Source of the DNA: Bradyrhizobium sp. WSM471 | GTDB taxonomy: Bacteria > Pseudomonadota > Alphaproteobacteria > Rhizobiales > Xanthobacteraceae | Direction of reading: 5' to 3' | Length of the DNA stretch: 64,000 nt | Assembly (NCBI RefSeq): GCF_000244915.1 | Contig: NZ_CM001442.1 | Location: forward strand, 7,499,012-7,563,011 | Shown: piece after piece, positions 15,663-25,790 of the stretch | How the letters are laid out: each line of letters starts with the position of its first letter | Position numbering within the stretch: the first letter of the stretch is position 1 | Position numbers and translations under genes: made by a program | The notes under the pieces: model-generated | The model's database searches: none | Seen by the model: only the letters and a program-made list of their open reading frames with translations | Told to the model about the DNA's origin: nothing

Positions 15663-16864
15663 CAGCTTGCCGCCCGCTTGTTGCCGGACAACGCGGTGCA
15701 GGCGCGCTCGAGCCGCCCGACGCTGTCCTCGATCTCGGCTTCGGTGACGATCAAAGGCGGCAGGAAACGCACGACATTGTCGCCGGCACCGACGGTGAGC
15801 AGCTTTTGGTCGCGCAAGGCGGCAACGAGATCGCCGGAAGGCACCACGGCCTTGATGCCGATCAGGAGGCCCTCGCCGCGCACTTCGCTGACGACATCGC
15901 TATGACGGTCGATCACGGAGGCGAGCTTCTGCTTCAGCAGCAGCGACATCCTCTGCACGTGGTCGAAGAATCCGGGCTTGAGCATGACGTCGAGCACGGC
16001 GTTCGCAGCGGCGATCGCGAGCGGATTGCCGCCGAAGGTCGAGCCGTGCGAGCCCGGCGTCATGCCGGACGCCGCTTCCGCGGTCGCAAGGCAGGCGCCG
16101 ATCGGAAAGCCGCCACCGAGCGCCTTGGCCAGCGACATCACGTCGGGTTCGACGCCAAGGCGGCGGTACGCGAACAGATCGCCGGTGCGGCCCATGCCGG
16201 TCTGCACCTCGTCGAAGGCGAGCAACAAACCCTTCTCGTCGCAGAGCTGGCGCAACGCCCTCAAGAAGGCGGGCGTTGCCGAACGCACACCGCCTTCGCC
16301 CTGGATCGGCTCGATCAGGATGCCGGCGGTCTGCGGACCGATCGCCTTTTTCACCGCGTCGAGATCGCCATGCGCAACCTGGTCGAAGCCCTCCATCGGA
16401 GGGCCGAAACCTTCGAGATATTTTGCCGAACCCGTCGCGGCCAGCGTCGCCAGCGTGCGGCCGTGGAAGGCGCCTTCGAAGGTGATCATGCGATAGCGGT
16501 CTGGATGGCCCTTTGCCGCGTGATAGCGGCGCACGACCTTGATCACGCATTCCAGCGCTTCGGCGCCGGAATTGCAGAAGAACACGAAGTCCGCGAAACT
16601 TTCATTGCACAGGCGCGCGGCGAGCTTTTCGCCGTCCGGGCTCTGGAACAGGTTCGACATGTGCCAGAGCTTCGTGGCCTGCTCCTGCAACGCCGCGACC
16701 AGCGCCGGATGGGCATGGCCAAGCGCATTCACCGCCACCCCGGAGGTGAAATCGAGATAGCGCTCGCCGTTGGTCGCGATCAGCCAGCAGCCTTCGCCAC
16801 GCTCGAAACCGAGGTCGGACCTGGCGAAAACGGGGAGCAAATGCGGCGCTGCGCTGTTAGTCAT
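15662..16864 (-). CDS. argD: Acetylornithine aminotransferase
   Basis: A class III PLP aminotransferase of 400 residues that forms N-acetylornithine in arginine synthesis, and may also act on succinyldiaminopimelate. [10 protein letters not shown] (96-105), [12 protein letters not shown] (Asp218) and the PLP lysine Lys247 in SLAKALGGG are visible. The ATG at 16864 gives the usual family length; an open frame continues 33 codons upstream but across the probable promoter and 5' hairpin. It is first in the argD-argF operon, with a sigma-70 promoter about 100 bases upstream. Confidence 0.94.
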   Translation of the reverse strand: MTNSAAPHLLPVFARSDLGFERGEGCWLIATNGERYLDFTSGVAVNALGHAHPALVAALQEQATKLWHMSNLFQSPDGEKLAARLCNESFADFVFFCNSGAEALECVIKVVRRYHAAKGHPDRYRMITFEGAFHGRTLATLAATGSAKYLEGFGPPMEGFDQVAHGDLDAVKKAIGPQTAGILIEPIQGEGGVRSATPAFLRALRQLCDEKGLLLAFDEVQTGMGRTGDLFAYRRLGVEPDVMSLAKALGGGFPIGACLATAEAASGMTPGSHGSTFGGNPLAIAAANAVLDVMLKPGFFDHVQRMSLLLKQKLASVIDRHSDVVSEVRGEGLLIGIKAVVPSGDLVAALRDQKLLTVGAGDNVVRFLPPLIVTEAEIEDSVGRLERACTALSGNKRAAS

Positions 16865-16940
16865 GACGGTCACTTGAATGTTGCGGACGGCGTGAGCGTG
16901 CATTGCGCAACGCACCATCGACCGGCCCGGAAAACGAAAC

Positions 16941-16963
16941 GTGCCGCCTCTTGAGGGCGGCAC
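16941..16963 (-). promoter_or_regulatory. 5'-UTR stem-loop before argD
   Basis: On the minus strand GTGCCGCC pairs with GGCGGCAC around the loop CTCAAGA, followed by TTTCGTTTTCC. It would lie at the very 5' end of a transcript starting from the promoter just upstream. It could stabilise the message or act as an early terminator/attenuator; the sequence does not decide which. Confidence 0.5.
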
Positions 16964-16971
16964 GCACGACT

Positions 16972-16999
16972 ATCTTAGGCCTGGTGAAACGGGTGTCAA
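16972..16999 (-). promoter_or_regulatory. Sigma-70 promoter for argD-argF
   Basis: On the minus strand TTGACA (16999-16994) is followed after 16 bases by TAAGAT (16977-16972), close to the housekeeping consensus. Transcription would begin near 16965, about 100 bases before the argD ATG. Confidence 0.65.
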
Positions 17000-17027
17000 T
17001 GCCGCCCGGAAAGCCTCGCGAAACGCT

Positions 17028-17239
17028 GAATCCGTAGTCTTGCGGTGCCGATTTTGCGGGATTTAGCCACGGAACATGTGGAAGCGAGTCGGCGGACTCT
17101 TGCGCGGGAGTCACGCCATATTGTAGCGTTTGGATTGTCAGATACGACATCTCGTGCAGTGGTTCTGATCTTTAAGTCCTTATGTACCGGCGTAAACGTT
17201 CGGGCGTTCAAGACGCGCCCGGCGAGCCTTAAGGGATTC
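17028..17239. promoter_or_regulatory. Cluster of five GANTC (CcrM methylation) sites upstream of gcrA
   Basis: GANTC occurs at 17028, 17086, 17095, 17108 and 17235, three of them within 27 bases. In alphaproteobacteria GANTC is methylated by CcrM, and GcrA reads methylated GANTC promoters with sigma-70, so the cluster hints at cell-cycle-dependent and possibly self-directed control. Confidence 0.6.
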
Positions 17240-17319
17240 TGGCGGCACGGGTTTTTGAAGGCTTAGGCATTCGCTGCGAGGCCCCAGGATGGCTGGCGCG
17301 CAGCGAGGGAAAGGGTGCA

Positions 17320-17832
17320 ATGACGGTTTTGACCTGGTCCGATGATCGCGTCGAGCAGCTGAAAAAGCTCTGGGAGGCCGGACTTTCGGCCAGCCAGATC
17401 GCGGCGGAGCTCGGCAATGTGACCCGCAATGCCGTGATCGGCAAAGTGCACAGGCTCGGCCTTTCGGGCCGCGCCAAGAGCCCATCATCGGCAGCGCCGC
17501 GGCCGCGCAAGGCGCGCCCCGCGCAGCACATGATGCGGGTGAGCCGCCCGATCTCGCGCGGCAACACCGCGCTGGCGCAGGCGTTTGAGGTCGAGGCGGA
17601 GCCGGATCCGGTCACCTACGACAACGTGGTGCCAATGAGCCAGCGGCTGTCGCTGCTGGAATTGAACGAGGCGACCTGCCACTGGCCGGTCGGCGATCCC
17701 TCCAGCCCGGACTTCTTCTTCTGCGGTGGAAGGGCGCTGTCCGGCCTGCCCTATTGCGCCCAGCACTCGCGCGTCGCGTACCAGCCGGCGTCGGATCGGC
17801 GCCGCGCACCGGTGAAGCCGGGTCCGCGCTAA
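17320..17832 (+). CDS. gcrA: Cell-cycle regulator GcrA
   Basis: A 170-residue transcription co-activator of alphaproteobacteria that contacts sigma-70 and methylated GANTC promoters. The N-terminal helix-turn-helix (about 3-48) reads WSDDRVEQLKKLWEAGLSASQIA then NAVIGKVHRLGLSGR. A basic linker leads to the conserved C-terminal sigma-interaction domain with CHWPVGDP, FFFCGG and LPYCAQHS. The ATG at 17320 follows GAGGGAAAGGG. It stands alone, divergent from argD, with a dispersed repeat behind it. Confidence 0.96.
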   Translation: MTVLTWSDDRVEQLKKLWEAGLSASQIAAELGNVTRNAVIGKVHRLGLSGRAKSPSSAAPRPRKARPAQHMMRVSRPISRGNTALAQAFEVEAEPDPVTYDNVVPMSQRLSLLELNEATCHWPVGDPSSPDFFFCGGRALSGLPYCAQHSRVAYQPASDRRRAPVKPGPR

Positions 17833-17871
17833 TCACGGCAAGTCGTCGCGCGAAGACAGTTCAATTGGAGT

Positions 17872-18012
17872 GTCGTCCTGGCGAAAGCCAGGACCATACT
17901 CCGAGCACGCAGTTGTTGCGCGAAAGGGGTCACTCCGAGTCTTCGCCAAACCACTCCCTGTGGTTATGGGTCCCGGATCAGCGCTCGCTTCGCTCGCTTG
18001 TCCGGGATGACG
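17872..18012. repeat. Dispersed palindromic repeat, hybrid copy between gcrA and phoB
   Basis: The left end is the GTCGTCCTGGCGAAAGCCAG form and the right end the CCCGGATCAGCGCTCGC...TTGTCCGGGATGAC form, so the two outer arms belong to different subfamilies and pair poorly. It separates two convergent genes. Confidence 0.72.
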
Positions 18013-18036
18013 GCTGAGAACCTCAAGCCTGCAACC

Positions 18037-18744
18037 CTACACCTGCTCCGCCTTCGCGAAGCGATCATCCAGCGCGTAGCCGGCGCCGCGGACGGTGCGG
18101 ATCGGGTCCTGCTCGCGGCCGAGATTGAGCAGCTTGCGCAGGCGGCCGATATGCACGTCGACGGTCCGCTCGTCGATATAGATGTCGCGGCCCCAGACGC
18201 TGTCGAGCAGCTGCTCGCGCGAGAACACCCGCCCCGGGTGCTCCAGGAAGAACTCCAGCAGGCGATATTCGGTCGGACCGAGATCGATCGGCCGGCCCGA
18301 GCGCGCCACGCGGCGCTTGTCGCGGTCGAGCTCGATGTCGCCAAAAGCAAGGACGGTGGCGAGCCGCTCGGGGCTTGCGCGCCGCAGCAGGCCCTTCACG
18401 CGCGCCAGCAGCTCCGGCACCGAGAACGGCTTGACGATGTAATCGTCGGCGCCGGTCGCAAGACCCCGCACCCGCTCGCTCTCCTCGCCGCGCGCGGTGA
18501 GCATGATGATCGGGAGCTGCTTGGTCTCGGGACGGGTGCGAAGCCGCCGGCACAATTCGATGCCTGACAGGCCCGGCAGCATCCAGTCGAGCACGATCAG
18601 ATCGGGAATGTGCTCCTTGAGACGGGTGTCGGCGTCGTCGCCGCGCATCACCGTCTCGACGTCATAGCCGTCGCCTTCGAGGTTGTAGCGGAGAAGCTCG
18701 GTCAGGGCTTCCTCGTCCTCAACCACCATAATGCGTGCGCCCAT
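18037..18744 (-). CDS. phoB: Phosphate regulon response regulator PhoB
   Basis: A 235-residue OmpR-family response regulator. The receiver domain (1-120) has acidic residues Asp10/Glu11, the phosphorylation site Asp53 in LIVLDWMLPG and the lysine in DYIVKPFS. The winged helix (about 130-225) has RPIDLGPTEYRLLEFFLEHPGRVFSREQLLD and ends in RTVRGAGYAL. It is the last gene of the phoR-pstSCAB-phoU-phoB run, 14 bases after phoU. The ATG at 18744 follows AAGGAG; a longer frame upstream overlaps phoU and is not used. Confidence 0.96.
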   Translation of the reverse strand: MGARIMVVEDEEALTELLRYNLEGDGYDVETVMRGDDADTRLKEHIPDLIVLDWMLPGLSGIELCRRLRTRPETKQLPIIMLTARGEESERVRGLATGADDYIVKPFSVPELLARVKGLLRRASPERLATVLAFGDIELDRDKRRVARSGRPIDLGPTEYRLLEFFLEHPGRVFSREQLLDSVWGRDIYIDERTVDVHIGRLRKLLNLGREQDPIRTVRGAGYALDDRFAKAEQV

Positions 18745-18758
18745 CGGGTCGTCGCTCC

Positions 18759-19475
18759 TTAAGTGTTCGGTACCGTGTTGGCGAAGGTCGTCATGTCGCC
18801 CTTCGGCCGCTTGTCGGTGATCGCCTGGCCCTCGATCATGTAGAACACGGTCTCGGCGATGTTGGTGGCGTGGTCGCCGATCCGCTCGATGTTCTTGGCG
18901 CAGAACATCAGGTGAATACAGAACGAGATGTTGCGCGGATCCTCCATCATGTAGGTGAGGAGCTCGCGGAACAGCGAGGTGCAGATGGCGTCGACTTCCT
19001 CGTCGCCCTTCCACACCGCCATCGCCGCCGGCAGATCATGCGCGGCATAGGCGTCCAGCACCGACTTGACCTGCTGCTGCACGAGGTCGGTCATGTGCTC
19101 GAGGCCGCGGAACAGCTTGAGCGGATGGAAGTCCGTCTCCAGCGCCGCGACGCGCTTGCCCATGTTCTTGGCGAGGTCGCCGATGCGCTCGAGATCGGTC
19201 GCGACGCGCATGGCGCCGACGATCTCGCGCAGATCGACCGCCATCGGCTGGCGGCGGGCGATGGTGAGCACCGCGCGCTCCTCGATGCGCTTCTGCAGCG
19301 CGTCGAGCTCGGTGTCGGTGGCGACGACGCGCTGCCCGAGCGGGACGTCGCGGCGGATCAGTGCGTCGACGGACTCGACGATCATGCGTTCGGCGATCCC
19401 GCCCATCTCCGCAACCAGGCGGGTGAGTTCCTGGAGGTCGGTGTCGAAAGCCTTTGCGGTATGTTCGGAAGCCAT
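18759..19475 (-). CDS. phoU: Phosphate transport regulator PhoU
   Basis: A 238-residue all-helical protein with two repeated three-helix PhoU units, each with a metal-cluster motif: ATDLERIGDLAKN near residue 92 and AKNIERIGDHATNIAE near 195. PhoU connects the Pst transporter with PhoR and damps Pho signalling when phosphate is plentiful. It sits between pstB and phoB. Confidence 0.96.
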   Translation of the reverse strand: MASEHTAKAFDTDLQELTRLVAEMGGIAERMIVESVDALIRRDVPLGQRVVATDTELDALQKRIEERAVLTIARRQPMAVDLREIVGAMRVATDLERIGDLAKNMGKRVAALETDFHPLKLFRGLEHMTDLVQQQVKSVLDAYAAHDLPAAMAVWKGDEEVDAICTSLFRELLTYMMEDPRNISFCIHLMFCAKNIERIGDHATNIAETVFYMIEGQAITDKRPKGDMTTFANTVPNT

Positions 19476-19485
19476 GTCGCGTCTC

Positions 19486-20310
19486 CTAGCCGAACCGGCC
19501 GGTGATGTAATCCTGCGTGCGCCGGTCGGTCGGCGACGTGAAGATCTTGCTGGTATCGTCGAACTCGATCAGCTCGCCGAGATACATGAAGGCGGTCTTG
19601 TCGGAGACGCGCGCCGCCTGCTGCATGTTATGGGTGACGATCGCGATCGTGTAGTCCTCGGACAGCTCCTGGATCAGCTCCTCGACCTTGGCGGTCGAGA
19701 TCGGGTCGAGCGCCGAACAGGGTTCGTCGAACAGGATCACCTCGGGCCGCACCGCGACGGTGCGGGCGATGCAGAGGCGCTGCTGCTGGCCGCCGGAGAG
19801 CGACAGACCGGAGGCGTTGAGCTTGTCCTTGACCTCGTTCCACAGTGCGCCGCCGCGCAGCGCCTTCTCGACGCGGCCGTCCATCTCGGACTTCGATATC
19901 TTCTCATAGAGACGGATGCCGAACGCGATGTTCTCGTAGATCGTCATCGGGAACGGCGTCGGCTTCTGGAACACCATGCCGACGCGGGCGCGCAGCAGAT
20001 TGAGGTCCAGCTTGCCGTCGAGGATATTGGTCTGGTCGAGCATGAGCTGACCGGTGGCGCGCTGGCCTGGATAAAGGTCGTACATCCGGTTGAAGATGCG
20101 CAGCAGGGTCGACTTGCCGCAGCCCGACGGACCGATGAACGCCGTGACGCGATTGGCGCCGAGCGTCAGGTTGATGTTCTTCAGCGCGTGGTGCTCGCCG
20201 TAATAGAAGTTCAGGTTGCGCACCGTCACCTTCGGAGGCGCCTCCGGCAGCGCCGCCGTCTGCGGCAGACCCCCGGCCGCGCTCATCGACGATAATGAAA
20301 GATCACTCAT
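19486..20310 (-). CDS. pstB: Phosphate ABC transporter ATP-binding protein PstB
   Basis: The 274-residue ATPase of the PstSCAB phosphate importer. Walker A is GPSGCGKST (60-68), the signature LSGGQQQRL and Walker [14 protein letters not shown] follow, then the switch histidine in VTHNMQQA. A 28-residue N-terminal extension rich in Ser/Ala precedes the core. Its ATG overlaps the pstA stop by four bases. Confidence 0.97.
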   Translation of the reverse strand: MSDLSLSSMSAAGGLPQTAALPEAPPKVTVRNLNFYYGEHHALKNINLTLGANRVTAFIGPSGCGKSTLLRIFNRMYDLYPGQRATGQLMLDQTNILDGKLDLNLLRARVGMVFQKPTPFPMTIYENIAFGIRLYEKISKSEMDGRVEKALRGGALWNEVKDKLNASGLSLSGGQQQRLCIARTVAVRPEVILFDEPCSALDPISTAKVEELIQELSEDYTIAIVTHNMQQAARVSDKTAFMYLGELIEFDDTSKIFTSPTDRRTQDYITGRFG

Positions 20311-21152
20311 TTTGCGGTCCTCTCGGCGCCAAGGATGCGCGCGCCAATATTCAGGGCAAGAACGGTCAGGGTGATGAGCAGCGCACCGCTCCAGGCCAGC
20401 TGCTTCCAGTAGGCATAGGGGCTCTGCACGAAGTTGTTGATGGTGACAGGCAGGTTCGCCATCGTCTTGTTCAGGCCGAGGCTGAAGAACTGGTTCGACA
20501 GCGCGGTGAACAGCAACGGCGCGGTTTCACCGGCGACGCGGGCGGTCGCGAGCAGCACGCCGGTGATGAGGCCGGAGCGCGCGGCGCGATAAGCGATCCG
20601 CTTGATCACCAGCGAACGCGGCAGGCCGAGCGCCGAGGCCGCCTCGCGCAATGCGTTCGGCACCAGCAGCAGCATGTCCTCGGTCGTGCGCAGCACCACC
20701 GGGATCACGATGACCGCGAGCGCGAGTGAGCCCGCGATCGCGGAGAAGCCGCGCATCGGCACCACCACCGCGCCGTAGATGAACAGGCCGATGATGATCG
20801 AGGGCGCCGAGAGCAGGATGTCGTTGATGAAGCGGATCACCGAGGTCAGCTTGTCGTTGCGGCCGTATTCGGCGAGGTAGGTGCCGGCAAACATGCCGAG
20901 CGGCGCGCCGATGCCGACGCCGATCACGGTCATGATCAGCGAGCCGACGATGGCGTTGAGCAGGCCGCCCTCGTTCGATCCCGGTGGCGGCGTGTTCTCG
21001 GTGAACAGCTGGACATTGAGTCCCGCCAATCCGTTGTAGAGCAGCGTGATCAGGATCAGCGCGAGCCAGGTGACGCCGAAGGCAGTTGCGGCGATGCAGA
21101 GTCCGCGAACCACGATGTCCTTGCGGCGGCGGCGTGAATAAATCGGGTTCAT
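20307..21152 (-). CDS. pstA: Phosphate ABC transporter permease PstA
   Basis: A 281-residue inner-membrane permease with six predicted helices. The cytoplasmic EAA loop reads [21 protein letters not shown], where PstA contacts PstB. The start [12 protein letters not shown] is basic and cytoplasmic. It overlaps pstB and follows pstC by four bases. Confidence 0.96.
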   Translation of the reverse strand: MNPIYSRRRRKDIVVRGLCIAATAFGVTWLALILITLLYNGLAGLNVQLFTENTPPPGSNEGGLLNAIVGSLIMTVIGVGIGAPLGMFAGTYLAEYGRNDKLTSVIRFINDILLSAPSIIIGLFIYGAVVVPMRGFSAIAGSLALAVIVIPVVLRTTEDMLLLVPNALREAASALGLPRSLVIKRIAYRAARSGLITGVLLATARVAGETAPLLFTALSNQFFSLGLNKTMANLPVTINNFVQSPYAYWKQLAWSGALLITLTVLALNIGARILGAERTAK

Positions 21153-21156
21153 GGCG

Positions 21157-22155
21157 CTAGTTCCCCGCCTTCTTTTCCAGCCGCATCAGCATCAGCCGCG
21201 CCGCCGCGAGCACGAAGAACGTCAGCACGAACAGCAGCAGGCCGAGCAGGATCAGGCCGGACTGGTGCAGGCCGTCGCTCTCGGCGAACTCGGATGCGAT
21301 CGCCGCCGAGATCGTGGTGCCGGGGGCGAAGATCGACGAGGAGATCCGGAACGAGTTACCGATGATGAAGGTCACTGCCATGGTCTCGCCGAGCGCACGG
21401 CCCAGCGCCAGCATGACGCCGCCGATGACGCCGACGCGGGTGTAGGGGATCACCACGCTGCGGACCACTTCCCAGGTGGTGCAGCCGACGCCATAGGCGG
21501 CTTCCTTCAGCACCGGCGGCACCGTCTTGAACACGTCGACCGAGATCGAGGTGATGAAGGGCAGCACCATGATGGCGAGGATCAGCGCGGCATTGAACAG
21601 GCTGAGATAGGACGGGGGACCCGCGAAGATCGCGCCCAGCACGGGCACGCCGTCGAAGATCTTGATCATGAAGGGCTGGAACGTGTTGGCGAGGAACGGA
21701 CCCAACACGAAGAAGCCCCACATGCCGTAGATGATCGAAGGGATGCCGGCGAGCAGCTCGATCGCCATGCCGATCGGGCGGCGCAGCCATTGCGGGCAGA
21801 GCTCGGTGAGGAAGATCGCAATGCCGAGACCCACGGGAATGGCGATCAGCATCGCGATGAAGGACGTGACGAGCGTGCCGTACATCGGGCCGAGCGCGCC
21901 GAGCACCGGCGGATCGGCGGAGGGCGCCCAGCGCTGCGTCCACAGGAACGAGACCCCGAATTCCTTCATCGCCGGGAAGGCGCCGACGATCAGCGAAATG
22001 ATGATGCCGCCGAGGATCAGAAGCACCGAGATCGCGGAGAGCCGCGTGATCCAGTAGAAGGTGACGTCGCCGAGCTTGAACGCGCTCAATGCCTTGGCGC
22101 GATCGTACGGTCCGGCGTCGTCGATTACATCGCTCTGAACGGCCATCTCTGCCAC
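21157..22155 (-). CDS. pstC: Phosphate ABC transporter permease PstC
   Basis: The second permease of the Pst system, 332 residues from the GTG at 22155, which has GGGGA six bases upstream; the ATG at 22146 is an alternative three codons later. Six helices are seen after an N-terminal helix. The EAA loop reads [23 protein letters not shown] stable hairpin between pstS and this gene probably separates a pstS-only message from the full operon transcript. Confidence 0.95.
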   Translation of the reverse strand: MAEMAVQSDVIDDAGPYDRAKALSAFKLGDVTFYWITRLSAISVLLILGGIIISLIVGAFPAMKEFGVSFLWTQRWAPSADPPVLGALGPMYGTLVTSFIAMLIAIPVGLGIAIFLTELCPQWLRRPIGMAIELLAGIPSIIYGMWGFFVLGPFLANTFQPFMIKIFDGVPVLGAIFAGPPSYLSLFNAALILAIMVLPFITSISVDVFKTVPPVLKEAAYGVGCTTWEVVRSVVIPYTRVGVIGGVMLALGRALGETMAVTFIIGNSFRISSSIFAPGTTISAAIASEFAESDGLHQSGLILLGLLLFVLTFFVLAAARLMLMRLEKKAGN

Positions 22156-22198
22156 GCCGGTCCCCTGTACTAAAATATTATACGTTTTTTGTTGGTCC

Positions 22199-22232
22199 GT
22201 GCCCCGGATGCGGCGCAGCGCATCCGGGGCAC
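22199..22232 (-). terminator. Intercistronic hairpin between pstS and pstC
   Basis: GTGCCCCGGATGCG (22199-22212) and CGCATCCGGGGCAC (22219-22232) form a 14-base-pair stem with a six-base loop. There is no T tract, so it is more likely a 3'-end stabiliser or leaky stop for the abundant pstS message than a full terminator. Confidence 0.65.
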
Positions 22233-22245
22233 GAGCGTCGCGAAC

Positions 22246-23259
22246 CTAGCTCTTGATTTCGGCAGCCCAGGTCTTCTCGATCAGCTGAACGACCGGGTCC
22301 GGCATCGGGATGTAGTCGAGCTCTTCAGCCGCCTTGTCGCCGTTCTTGAAGGCCCAGCGGAAGAACTTGATGGCTTCCTGCGAGGCCGCCTTGTCGGTGG
22401 CGTCCTTGTGCATGAGGATGAAGGTCGCCGCCGTGATCGGCCAGGACTTCTCGCCGGGCTGGTCGGTCAGGATGACGTAGTAGCCGGGAGCCTTGGCCCA
22501 GTCGGCGTTGGAGGCGGCCGCCTGGAAGGCTTCGACGGTGGGCTGCACCGGCTTGCCGGCCTTGTTGACGAGACCGGTGTAGGTCAGCTTGTTCTGCTTG
22601 GCATAGGCGTACTCGACGTAGCCGATCGAGTTCTTGGTCTGGCTGATGTTGCCGGACACGCCTTCGTTGCCCTTGGCGCCGACGCCGACCGGCCACTCGA
22701 CCGCGGTACCCTCACCGACCTTGCTCTTCCAGTCCGCGCTGGCCTTGGCGAGGTAGTTGGTGAAGTTGAAGGTGGTGCCCGAACCGTCCGAACGGCGGAC
22801 CACGGTGATGGCCTCCGAGGGCAGCTTCACGTTCGGGTTCAGCTTCTTGATCGCGGCGTCGTCCCATTTGGTGATCTTGCCGAGATAGATGCTGGCCAGC
22901 GTCTCGCCGTCGAACACCATCTCACCGGGCTTCACGCCCTCGATGTTGACGACGGGAACAATGGCGCCCATCACCATCGGCCACTGGACGAGGCCGTCCT
23001 TCTCGAGCTGCTCTGCCTTGAGCGGCGCGTCGCTGGCGCCGAAGGTCACGGTCTTGGCCTGGATCTGCTTGATGCCGCCGCCGGAGCCGATCGACTGATA
23101 GTTCAGACCGTTGCCGGTCTCCTTCTTGTAGGCGTCAGCCCATTTGGAATAGATCGGGAACGGGAACGTCGCACCGGCACCCGTGATGTCGGCAGCAAAG
23201 GCCGCCGTCGTCGATGCGGCAACCAAGCCAGCAGCAACGATCGTTTTGAGGAAATTCAT
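22246..23259 (-). CDS. pstS: Periplasmic phosphate-binding protein PstS
   Basis: A 337-residue binding protein that delivers phosphate to PstCA. Residues 1-23 are a signal peptide ending AFA before [11 protein letters not shown], the first phosphate-contacting loop. [10 protein letters not shown] and [12 protein letters not shown] are the other binding motifs. The ATG at 23259 follows GGAGA; an upstream in-frame codon at 23271 is less well placed. A Pho box lies about 100 bases upstream. Confidence 0.96.
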   Translation of the reverse strand: MNFLKTIVAAGLVAASTTAAFAADITGAGATFPFPIYSKWADAYKKETGNGLNYQSIGSGGGIKQIQAKTVTFGASDAPLKAEQLEKDGLVQWPMVMGAIVPVVNIEGVKPGEMVFDGETLASIYLGKITKWDDAAIKKLNPNVKLPSEAITVVRRSDGSGTTFNFTNYLAKASADWKSKVGEGTAVEWPVGVGAKGNEGVSGNISQTKNSIGYVEYAYAKQNKLTYTGLVNKAGKPVQPTVEAFQAAASNADWAKAPGYYVILTDQPGEKSWPITAATFILMHKDATDKAASQEAIKFFRWAFKNGDKAAEELDYIPMPDPVVQLIEKTWAAEIKS

Positions 23260-23358
23260 GCTGGTCTCCATACAGGGGAGCGAAGCGCCATCAGCGCCCG
23301 ATCGCGCTCCCCGTGCCGTCCCTTTAGGAGCGGACAGCTGAGCTTTTACGAAGGTTTG

Positions 23359-23376
23359 GTGACAGTCGGATGACAG
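23359..23376 (-). promoter_or_regulatory. Pho box upstream of pstS
   Basis: On the minus strand CTGTCAT, four bases (CCGA), then CTGTCAC form the two seven-base half-sites with an 11-base period that PhoB recognises (consensus CTGTCAT). It lies between phoR and pstS, so pstSCAB-phoU-phoB is expected to be induced by phosphate starvation. Confidence 0.85.
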
Positions 23377-23402
23377 TGTTAAGTGGCTGAAATTGCTGGA
23401 AT

Positions 23403-24701
23403 TTAGCTCAGAGCCGCAGGCTTGCCCTGGGGAAAACAGGCGGTGAAAGTGGCGCCCTGTCTGGGCACGCTTTCAATCAAAAGCCGCCCGCGATGACGGT
23501 TAAGAATATGTTTCACCAGCGATAATCCGAGGCCCGTGCCGCCCTGCGAGCGGCTGTCGCCGACATCGACCCGGTAGAAGCGTTCGGTCAACCGCGGCAA
23601 ATGTTCCGGCGCGATGCCGGGGCCGAAATCCCGGACCAGGACCCGGATTTCCTGAGTTCCATCAGGGGCGGCGCCTGATATCAGCGACACGATGATGCGA
23701 CCGCCGGAGGCGCCGTATTTGAGCGCGTTCTCGATCAAATTCTCGAACAGGCGGAGCAGCTCCTCGCGGTCCCCCGCGATCAGCACCGGGGTCTCAGGCA
23801 GCTCGGTCTCGACCTCGACCTGGCGTTCCCGCGCCAGCGGCTCAAGCCCATCGGCGACCTGCAAGATGATCGGCAGCAGGTCGACCAGGGTGTCGGGCCG
23901 CACATGGGCCGACAGCTCCACCCGCGATAGCGACAAGAGATCGTCGATCAGGCGCGCCATCCGGGTGGCCTGATTGTGCATGATGCCGAGGAAGCGCTCG
24001 CGCGCCTTGGGATCGTCCTTGGCCTGGCCCTGGAGCGTGTCGATGAAGCCCGACAGCGCGGCCAGCGGCGTGCGCAGCTCGTGGCTGGCGTTGGCGACGA
24101 AATCGGCCCGCATCTCCTCGACCCGGCGCAGCGGCGTCTGGTCGTGGAAGGTCATCAGCATGCATTTGTCGGCGCCACCGAAGCTCGTCGGCACCGGCAC
24201 CGGCGTGATGGTCAACTCCATCCAGCGATCGACCGGGACATGGTCGAGATAGGTCGCGCGCCGCGGCTCGGTGGTCGCGATCGACTCGCGCAGCGCCGTG
24301 ATGATCTCGGGCGAGCGCAGCGCGAACTGGGCGAGCTCATTCCGGCGCAGCGCCGGCGCGAGCTGGGCGGCCGCGGCGTTGAGATGGATGACGCGGCCGG
24401 CGCGGTCGAGCAGCACCGCGGGATCGGGCATGCCGGCGACCACCGCGGCCACCGCCGCGCTCTCGACCGGATTGACGCGGCGGGTCTCCTCGCGCGAGGC
24501 GGCGGTATCGTGCAGGCGCCACGGGATCAGCGCTGCGGCGGCGATGCAGAGGAACACCGCAATCGCATGCAGTGCCGACAATTCGCCCAGCGAGACCACC
24601 ACCGACAGCGCCAGCGCCGCGGCGATCAGGATGACGGTCGAGTGCCGCAGCCGGTCGGACCAGGGCTGGGAGGAGGGAGAAGATGGGGCGTCGATCGCCA
24701 T
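23403..24701 (-). CDS. phoR: Phosphate regulon sensor histidine kinase PhoR
   Basis: A 432-residue kinase with two N-terminal membrane helices (about 20-62), a PAS domain (about 80-185), the phosphoacceptor His207 in [11 protein letters not shown], and an ATPase domain with [17 protein letters not shown] and [13 protein letters not shown]. The ATG at 24701 is chosen; a TTG at 24719 with GCAAGGTCC before it is possible. It precedes pstS and partners with phoB at the far end of the same run. Confidence 0.95.
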   Translation of the reverse strand: MAIDAPSSPSSQPWSDRLRHSTVILIAAALALSVVVSLGELSALHAIAVFLCIAAAALIPWRLHDTAASREETRRVNPVESAAVAAVVAGMPDPAVLLDRAGRVIHLNAAAAQLAPALRRNELAQFALRSPEIITALRESIATTEPRRATYLDHVPVDRWMELTITPVPVPTSFGGADKCMLMTFHDQTPLRRVEEMRADFVANASHELRTPLAALSGFIDTLQGQAKDDPKARERFLGIMHNQATRMARLIDDLLSLSRVELSAHVRPDTLVDLLPIILQVADGLEPLARERQVEVETELPETPVLIAGDREELLRLFENLIENALKYGASGGRIIVSLISGAAPDGTQEIRVLVRDFGPGIAPEHLPRLTERFYRVDVGDSRSQGGTGLGLSLVKHILNRHRGRLLIESVPRQGATFTACFPQGKPAALS

Positions 24702-24734
24702 CGGGGCGGGCTTCTCCAAAGGACCTTGCGCCGG

Positions 24735-25790
24735 TCAGGCGCCGCTGTCGCTGCGCTTTCTCACGTAAGCGGCTTCAGGTGCGGGGCCGGGGTCGAGCTT
24801 GAGCGCCGCCTGCTGCAGGCGTTTCGATCGTGCGCCGATGATAACTTCGCGAAACGTCAGCAAGATTACAGAAATGACGAAAGGGGACAGATAATAGAGG
24901 ACGCGGAACAGCAGCATCCCGCCCAGCAGCTCCTCCCGGTCCATCTGCCAGAGCCCGACCAGCATGGCCGCGTCGAAAACGCCAAGGCCTCCGGGCGAAT
25001 GGCTGGCAAAGCCGAGCAGCGTGGCCGAGACGAAGATCACCGCGACCACCACGAAGCCGAGATTGGGCTCGTCGGGGACCAGCACGTACATCGCCAGCGC
25101 GCAGAAGCCGAGATCGATGATGCCAATCGCGATCTGGAGCAGCGTCAGCGGACCGCCCGGCAGCATCACGGTCCAGGGCCCGCGGCCGACCATCCGCGGC
25201 TGGGTCCAGACCCAGACCACGTAAGCGACCAGCCCGACGATGATCATCATCGCCAGAGTCCGGTTCAGCCAGGGCGGAAGCTGGTCGATCGAGGCCGCGG
25301 CCTCCGGATGATAGGAGATGCCGAGGCCCAGCACCGCGGCATTGCCGAGCCAGAAGGTCAGGCCGGCGAGGAAGCAGATCTTTGCGACGTCGATCGCGTT
25401 CAGGCCGTGGGCGGAATAGATGCGGTAGCGCACCGCGCCGCCGGTGAAGACGCTGGCGCCGACATTGTGGCCGATCGAATAGCTGGTGAAAGCGGCGAGC
25501 GCGTTGATCCGATAAGGCACGTGGGCGTGGCCGATCGCGCGCACGGCGAACAGGTCATAGAAGGTCAGCGTGAAATAGCCCGCGGCGACGAACAAAGCCG
25601 CCAGTGCAATCTGGCTCGGCTCGGTGCTCTTGATCGCCTCGAGGACTTCGTTGACATCGATGCCGCGCAGCATGTGGTAGAGCACATAGCAAGCGATACC
25701 GATGACCGCGACGCTGATCACAACTCCAAGCTTATGCAGGATTTGCTTCTGGCGCAGAAACGACATCGCCCTGCGTATGGCTTCCAGCAT
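24735..25790 (-). CDS. UPF0104 / lysylphosphatidylglycerol synthase-type membrane protein
   Basis: A 351-residue integral membrane protein with about eight helices, of the family that forms the flippase-like domain of MprF and the YbhN proteins. SYSIGHNVGASVFTGGAVRYR and the ASHSPGGLGVFDAAML segment are the conserved parts. There is no C-terminal aminoacyltransferase domain, so lysyl-lipid synthesis is not implied; lipid or lipid-linked transport is the family-based guess. It lies upstream of phoR on the same strand, 33 bases apart. Confidence 0.88.
   Translation of the reverse strand: MLEAIRRAMSFLRQKQILHKLGVVISVAVIGIACYVLYHMLRGIDVNEVLEAIKSTEPSQIALAALFVAAGYFTLTFYDLFAVRAIGHAHVPYRINALAAFTSYSIGHNVGASVFTGGAVRYRIYSAHGLNAIDVAKICFLAGLTFWLGNAAVLGLGISYHPEAAASIDQLPPWLNRTLAMMIIVGLVAYVVWVWTQPRMVGRGPWTVMLPGGPLTLLQIAIGIIDLGFCALAMYVLVPDEPNLGFVVVAVIFVSATLLGFASHSPGGLGVFDAAMLVGLWQMDREELLGGMLLFRVLYYLSPFVISVILLTFREVIIGARSKRLQQAALKLDPGPAPEAAYVRKRSDSGA

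Noticed and set aside
18745..19014. Extended phoB start
   Set aside because: Overlaps phoU; the receiver domain starts at 18744 with a good ribosome site.
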